This document shows, piece after piece, positions 35,845 to 39,583 of a stretch of DNA of 39,583 nucleotides. Source of the DNA: Accumulibacter sp. (GTDB lineage: Bacteria; Pseudomonadota; Gammaproteobacteria; Burkholderiales; Rhodocyclaceae); the NCBI GenBank assembly GCA_031279425.1, contig JAITIQ010000156.1, positions 1 through 39,583 of the forward strand. The letters run 5' to 3'. Each line of letters opens with the position of its first letter. Position 1 is the stretch's first letter. The notes beneath the pieces are model-generated. The model saw only the letters and a list, made by a program, of their open reading frames with translations, made no database searches and was not told the DNA's origin. A program made the translations under genes and the position numbers.

Positions 35845-37551
35845 TCACAGGTTCTCGCTGGCCAGGACCATTTCGGACAATCCCTTGCCCGCGGCCACCA
35901 TCGGAAAAACGTTGGCTTCCTGCGCCGTGCGGATGTCGAGGAAAACCAGCTCGTTCTTGTGCTGGACGAAGGCGCAGCGCAGGGCCGGCACGACGTCCGC
36001 GGGCTTCTCCACGCGGATGCCGACGTGGCCATAGGCTTCGGCCAGCTTGACGAAATCGGGGATCGAATCCATGTAGGTCTGCGAATACCGCCGGCTGTAG
36101 AACATTTCCTGCCATTGCCGGACCATGCCGAGATAGCGGTTGTTGAGGGCGATGATCTTGATCGGCAGGCCGAACTGCTTGGCCGTCGAGAGTTCCTGGA
36201 TGCACATCTGGATCGATCCGTCGCCGGTGACGCAGACCACCGGCTTGCCGGGATTGGCGAAGGAAGCGCCGATGGCGTAGGGCAGTCCCACGCCCATCGT
36301 GCCCAGCCCGCCCGAATTCAGCCAGCGGCGCGGCTTGTCGAATTTGTAGTATTGCGCCGTCCACATCTGGTGCTGACCGACGTCGGAAGCGACGATCGCC
36401 TCGCCCCCGGTGATCTCCCACAACTTCTCGATCACGTACTGGGGCATGATGACGTCGTCCCTTGCCGCGTATTTCAGGCACTGCCGGGCGCGCCAGTCTT
36501 CGATCCGGCCCCACCATTCGGAGAGGTCCTTCCTTTCCCGCTCGGCTTCCAGCAGGCGGGTCATCTCCGCCAGCACCTCGGGCACGCTGCCGACGATCGG
36601 CACGTCGACGCGCACGCGCTTGGAGATCGACGAGGGATCGACGTCGACGTGGATGATCTTGCGGGCAACGGCGCAGAAATCCTCCGGATTGCCGATCACC
36701 CGGTCGTCGAAGCGCGTGCCGACGGCCAGCAGCACGTCGCAATGCTGCAATGCCAGGTTGGCTTCGACCGTGCCGTGCATGCCCGGCATGCCGAGGAACT
36801 GCCGGTCGGTTCCGGGATAGCCGCCCAGCCCCATCAGCGTATTGATGATCGGAAAGCCGAGCAGTCTCGTCAGGCGGGTCAAGCATTCCGCGGCGTCCGA
36901 CAGGATCACGCCGCCGCCCGTGTAGATCACCGGCCGCCTGGCGCCGACGAGCAGCTGGACCGCCTTCCTGATCTGGCCGGAATGTCCCTTGGTGACCGGA
37001 TTGTACGAGCGCATCCGGATCTCGGACGGATACTCGAACTCGCATCTGGCGGCGGTCACGTCCTTGGGAATATCGACGACGACCGGCCCTGGACGGCCCG
37101 TGCTGGCGAGATAGAAGGCTTTCTTCATGGTCAGCGCCAGCTGTTGCACGTCCTTGACCAGGAAGTTGTGCTTCACGCACGGTCGGGTGATGCCGACGGT
37201 GTCGCATTCCTGGAACGCATCCTCGCCGATCTGGGACGTCGGTACCTGTCCGGAGAGGATGACCAGCGGAATCGAATCCATGTAGGCGGTGGCGATGCCG
37301 GTCACGGCGTTGGTCGCTCCCGGCCCGGAAGTCACCATGGCCACGCCGACTCGCCGCGAGGAACGCGAATACGCGTCCGCCGCATGTACGGCGCCCTGCT
37401 CGTGACGGACCAGGATATGCTGGACCTGATCCTGCTTGAACAGTTCGTCGTAGAGGTGGAGAACCGATCCGCCGGGATAGCCGAAAACGTATTCCGCCTT
37501 TTCTTCCTGCAGGCACCTGATTACAATTTCCGCACCAGTCATCATGGTCAT
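35845..37551 (-). CDS. ilvI: Acetolactate synthase catalytic (large) subunit
   Basis: The 568-aa thiamine-diphosphate enzyme makes 2-acetolactate or 2-aceto-2-hydroxybutyrate, the first common step of branched-chain amino acid synthesis. The catalytic Glu lies in LVRHEQGAVHAADAY; GPGATNAVTGIATAYMDSIP and the ThDP site GDGSIQMCIQELST ... LNNRYLGMVRQWQ are typical. Two or three possible Met starts are close together (MTMMTGAE); I kept the first, at 37551. It is the first gene of the minus-strand cluster and is divergent from the sigma factor gene. No attenuator leader peptide is visible in the 127-bp spacer. Confidence 0.96.
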   Translation of the reverse strand: MTMMTGAEIVIRCLQEEKAEYVFGYPGGSVLHLYDELFKQDQVQHILVRHEQGAVHAADAYSRSSRRVGVAMVTSGPGATNAVTGIATAYMDSIPLVILSGQVPTSQIGEDAFQECDTVGITRPCVKHNFLVKDVQQLALTMKKAFYLASTGRPGPVVVDIPKDVTAARCEFEYPSEIRMRSYNPVTKGHSGQIRKAVQLLVGARRPVIYTGGGVILSDAAECLTRLTRLLGFPIINTLMGLGGYPGTDRQFLGMPGMHGTVEANLALQHCDVLLAVGTRFDDRVIGNPEDFCAVARKIIHVDVDPSSISKRVRVDVPIVGSVPEVLAEMTRLLEAERERKDLSEWWGRIEDWRARQCLKYAARDDVIMPQYVIEKLWEITGGEAIVASDVGQHQMWTAQYYKFDKPRRWLNSGGLGTMGVGLPYAIGASFANPGKPVVCVTGDGSIQMCIQELSTAKQFGLPIKIIALNNRYLGMVRQWQEMFYSRRYSQTYMDSIPDFVKLAEAYGHVGIRVEKPADVVPALRCAFVQHKNELVFLDIRTAQEANVFPMVAAGKGLSEMVLASENL

Positions 37552-37600
37552 GGTTATCGCTCGACGAAAAAATTGCTGGAAAAACGTGTTACGTTAAGGC

Positions 37601-37619
37601 TTGACCCCGGTTTGGTCAA
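37601..37619. promoter_or_regulatory. Palindrome TTGACC-N7-GGTCAA in the ilvI / sigma divergent region
   Basis: Perfect 6-bp inverted repeats separated by 7 bp lie between the two divergent genes, 50 bp from the ilvI start and 60 bp from the sigma start. The size and symmetry fit a site for a dimeric regulator. It could also be a small hairpin in the 5' leader of either transcript. Confidence 0.45.
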
Positions 37620-37678
37620 CACTGCCGCAACGCGGAATTCTCATTCCAGAGGCAACCCCGTCCCCAAGGAATCCCATC

Positions 37679-38245
37679 CTGGCTAGCTCACGTGAATTGT
37701 CGGACTTTCTCGCCGCCACCGAGCGACGCGCGTTCAAGCAGGCAATGTTCGCCGTCCGCAACGAGGAGACGGCGCTCGACATCGTGCAGGACGCGATGAT
37801 GAAGCTTGCCGAGAAATACGGCGCCCGTCCGGCGAACGAGCTGCCCATGCTGTTCCATCGCATCCTCCAGAACACGATTCGCGACCACTACCGGAGAAGC
37901 AAGGTCCGCTCGCTGTGGACCACCTTGTTCTCCGCTTTTTCCTCCGGGGAGGACGAAGAAGATCACGACCCCCTGGAGAATTTCGAAGTCGAATCCGATG
38001 CGGTCACGCCGGATTCTCCCGAAGATCGTTTCGAACAATCCCAACTGCTTGGTATAATCGAAAAAGAAATCATGCTGCTGCCGGCGCGTCAACGCGAGGC
38101 CTTCCTCATGCGTTACTGGGAGGATATGAATGTCGCGGAAACAGCCTCGGCGATGGGCTGTTCCGAAGGTAGCGTCAAGACTCACTGCTCGCGCGCGACG
38201 CATACACTGGCGGCGGCATTGAAAGCCAAGGGAATCACGCTATGA
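37679..38245 (+). CDS. ECF-type RNA polymerase sigma factor
   Basis: The 188-aa protein has region 2 (LDIVQDAMMKLAEKYG, LPMLFHRILQNTIRDHYRRS) and region 4 (LPARQREAFLMRYWEDMNVA, CSEGSVKTHCSRATHTL) separated by an acidic linker. No ATG or GTG lies near the expected N-terminus. Family members start MASxRELSDFL; here the codon in that place is CTG (LASSRELSDFL), with AAGGA 8 bp upstream, so I propose CTG at 37679. Alternatives are TTG at 37694 or TTG at 37601, which lies in the palindrome. Its stop overlaps the next gene (ATGA). The family and the tie to DUF3619 are clear; its regulon is unknown. Confidence 0.88.
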   Translation: MASSRELSDFLAATERRAFKQAMFAVRNEETALDIVQDAMMKLAEKYGARPANELPMLFHRILQNTIRDHYRRSKVRSLWTTLFSAFSSGEDEEDHDPLENFEVESDAVTPDSPEDRFEQSQLLGIIEKEIMLLPARQREAFLMRYWEDMNVAETASAMGCSEGSVKTHCSRATHTLAAALKAKGITL

Positions 38246-38622
38246 ACGAACTTCATTTCGCGTACAGGCTCAGACAGCACCTGAACCGCGGGCTGCGCGA
38301 GCTCGATCCCGCCACGCTGGATCGCCTGTCCGCCGCCCGGCGGGCGGCGCTGGCCCGCCACGAACAGGCGGCCATCCATCCGGCGCGGGCGGCGGTCGAC
38401 GGTTTTCTCTCCCTGTCATGTTTCGGTGGCCGCCGGCTCGGCCAGGCGCTCGCCGTCCTCGTGTTCGTGTCGAGCATCCTTGGCTCGACCTTGTGGATTG
38501 CCAACCTGCAGGCGCAGGAACTGGGCGGCATCGATTCGGCGATCCTTTCCGACGAACTGCCGATCGGCGTTTTCATCGACGAGGGTTTTGCCGTATGGCT
38601 CGCCTGCGAATCGTCGAAGTGA
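38242..38622 (+). CDS. DUF3619 family membrane protein, candidate anti-sigma factor
   Basis: A 126-aa protein with a cytoplasmic N-terminal region rich in Arg and Leu (FAYRLRQHLNRGLRELDPAT), one membrane helix (ALAVLVFVSSILGSTLWIAN) and a short outer tail ([16 protein letters not shown]). This is the DUF3619 pattern. It overlaps the sigma gene by four bases and the next gene by 28. The position and one-helix topology suggest that it holds the sigma factor at the membrane, but that is inference. Confidence 0.85.
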   Translation: MNELHFAYRLRQHLNRGLRELDPATLDRLSAARRAALARHEQAAIHPARAAVDGFLSLSCFGGRRLGQALAVLVFVSSILGSTLWIANLQAQELGGIDSAILSDELPIGVFIDEGFAVWLACESSK

Positions 38623-39191
38623 TTCCGTTCCTGGCGCGCGCCGGGGTGATGCTGGGCTTTTTCCTGGCCTGTCCCGGCTGGACGCAGGCGGCCAGCCCGG
38701 TGGCGATCGCCACTCCGCCGCAGCCCGGCTGGAGCAAACTGTCCATCCCGCAGAAAATCGTCCTGGCGCCGCTCGCCGACGAATGGGATTCGTTGGCATC
38801 TTTTTCCCGGAGAAAATGGCTGGAATTCGCCGTGCGCTTTCCCTTGCTCTCTCCCGAAGAGCAACGCCGCGCGCAAGGGCAGATGTGGAAGTGGCGCAAG
38901 CTCACGCCCGAGGAGCGGCAAGCCGCCCGTGAAAACTATCAATTCGCGCTCCGGCTGTCGACCGGCCAGAGGCAGGAACTCAAGCAAAAGTGGGAAAAAT
39001 ATTCCAGTCTTTCCGGAGAGGAAAAGGAAAAATTCAAGCAACGAGCCGCCGGAAAGCCCGCGCAGATCCTGGCGCGCGCCGCTTCCGCCGCTTGCGGCGC
39101 GCGCTCGACGGACGAAAAGCCGTCGCCCCTCTGGCGGCCAGGCGCTTCGATCCCGTATCGCGTATCACCGCCCGCGCGATGGCCCCGATAA
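38595..39191 (+). CDS. DUF3106 family exported protein
   Basis: A 198-aa protein with a signal peptide ([19 protein letters not shown]). The body has charged, tryptophan-containing repeats ([60 protein letters not shown]), the DUF3106 pattern. Function is unknown; it may work as a periplasmic partner of the sigma/DUF3619 pair. The C-terminal 50 residues are low in similarity to the family and overlap the ExbB-like gene by 27 bp on the other strand. The start is the ATG at 38595. Confidence 0.83.
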   Translation: MARLRIVEVIPFLARAGVMLGFFLACPGWTQAASPVAIATPPQPGWSKLSIPQKIVLAPLADEWDSLASFSRRKWLEFAVRFPLLSPEEQRRAQGQMWKWRKLTPEERQAARENYQFALRLSTGQRQELKQKWEKYSSLSGEEKEKFKQRAAGKPAQILARAASAACGARSTDEKPSPLWRPGASIPYRVSPPARWPR

Positions 39192-39583
39192 GAAAAGCCC
39201 GCCATCGCAGGCCTTGAATGGAAGAAACCAGTAGAGCCCCTTCCCCGCTTCCCGCTGCCGCATCTCCCACTCGATGGTCAGCACCTTGGCCCGGCGCAGG
39301 AGCGCGTTGTAGAGCGTCACCGAGACCAGCGCCACGGCAATGCCCACCGCCGTCGCCTTGAGCGCCAGCGCCAGGCCGGTCATGATCTCGCCCGTGTCGA
39401 TGGCCGCGCTTCGTCCCATCTCGTAGAAGGCCAGCATGATGCCCGGCACCGTGCCGAGAAGCCCCAGGTACGGCGCGTTGCTCGCCACCGAGGCCATCCA
39501 CGCGAGATGCCGGGAAAGCGCCAGTTCCAGCGCCCCCTCGTCCGTGTAGCGCGCCACGTCGCAGCGCCGGTAGAACGACCAGC
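39165..39583 (-). CDS. ExbB/TolQ proton-channel family protein, C-terminal part
   Basis: The frame is open to the right edge, so the N-terminus is missing (about 139 residues seen). [40 protein letters not shown] and [20 protein letters not shown] are the two conserved membrane segments of MotA/TolQ/ExbB proteins. The visible C-terminus ends soon after, as in ExbB. It would energise outer-membrane transport through TonB or envelope upkeep through TolA; ExbD/TolR and TonB must lie outside the window or elsewhere. The ORF-track GTG start at 39557 is internal. Confidence 0.88.
   Translation of the reverse strand, partial: WSFYRRCDVARYTDEGALELALSRHLAWMASVASNAPYLGLLGTVPGIMLAFYEMGRSAAIDTGEIMTGLALALKATAVGIAVALVSVTLYNALLRRAKVLTIEWEMRQREAGKGLYWFLPFKACDGGLFLSGPSRGR

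Noticed and set aside
35342-37516. 724-aa minus-strand ORF covering ilvH and overlapping ilvI
   Set aside because: Only its last 163 codons are ilvH; the rest lies out of frame within ilvI.
1-39583. CRISPR arrays, tRNA/rRNA genes, phage or toxin-antitoxin modules
   Set aside because: No regularly spaced repeats, no cloverleaf-like sequences with a CCA-adjacent acceptor stem, and no recognisable phage or toxin proteins were found on reading either strand.

Overview
The window is a GC-rich stretch of bacterial chromosome. Its gene families point to a betaproteobacterium, probably of the Rhodocyclales type, although no marker here fixes the genus. The evidence is a short-form HisG, a PriB-containing rpsF-priB-rpsR-rplI ribosomal operon followed by dnaB, an ECF sigma factor / DUF3619 / DUF3106 cluster divergent from ilvI-ilvH, and an endonuclease-type MutL. 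Most of the window is housekeeping. I found no rRNA, tRNA, CRISPR array, phage block or complete insertion sequence.

Left part (1-9.2 kb): the 3' end of a pepD-like dipeptidase converges on an FHA-EAL c-di-GMP protein. hisG-hisD follow on the minus strand. On the plus strand come a 7Fe ferredoxin, an AddB-like PD-(D/E)XK nuclease and an ABC exporter ending in a clear terminator.

Middle part (9.2-21.7 kb): guaC (minus) is followed by map-glnD and a CsgG-like/peptidoglycan-binding lipoprotein (plus). miaA and mutL (minus) follow, then rpsF-priB-rpsR-rplI and dnaB (plus). This is the most scarred part. A 127-bp copy of an internal piece of glnD lies just past the 3' end of miaA. The interval between mutL and miaA, which form one operon in many proteobacteria, holds an AT-rich 154-bp MITE-like element with 10-bp terminal inverted repeats and a 5-bp target duplication. 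Short dispersed repeats lie on both sides of mutL.

Right part (21.9-39.6 kb): a 1706-aa thioester-type alpha-2-macroglobulin without its usual pbpC partner; a small zinc-ribbon protein; a TPR protein divergent from cysS; and a 958-aa multi-domain glycosyltransferase whose N-terminus resembles a broken cytidylyltransferase. A minus-strand cluster ilvI-ilvH-BOF protein-psd-yihY follows, and divergent from it a sigma factor-DUF3619-DUF3106 operon. The window ends inside an ExbB/TolQ-like gene.

The strongest candidates for new biology are small-scale: the MITE-like element, the glnD fragment, the dispersed repeats, and unusual gene architectures (FHA-EAL, CsgG-PG_binding, cytidylyltransferase-like/GT fusion, orphan AddB-like nuclease). 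I did not find a coherent multi-gene novel defence or metabolic system.
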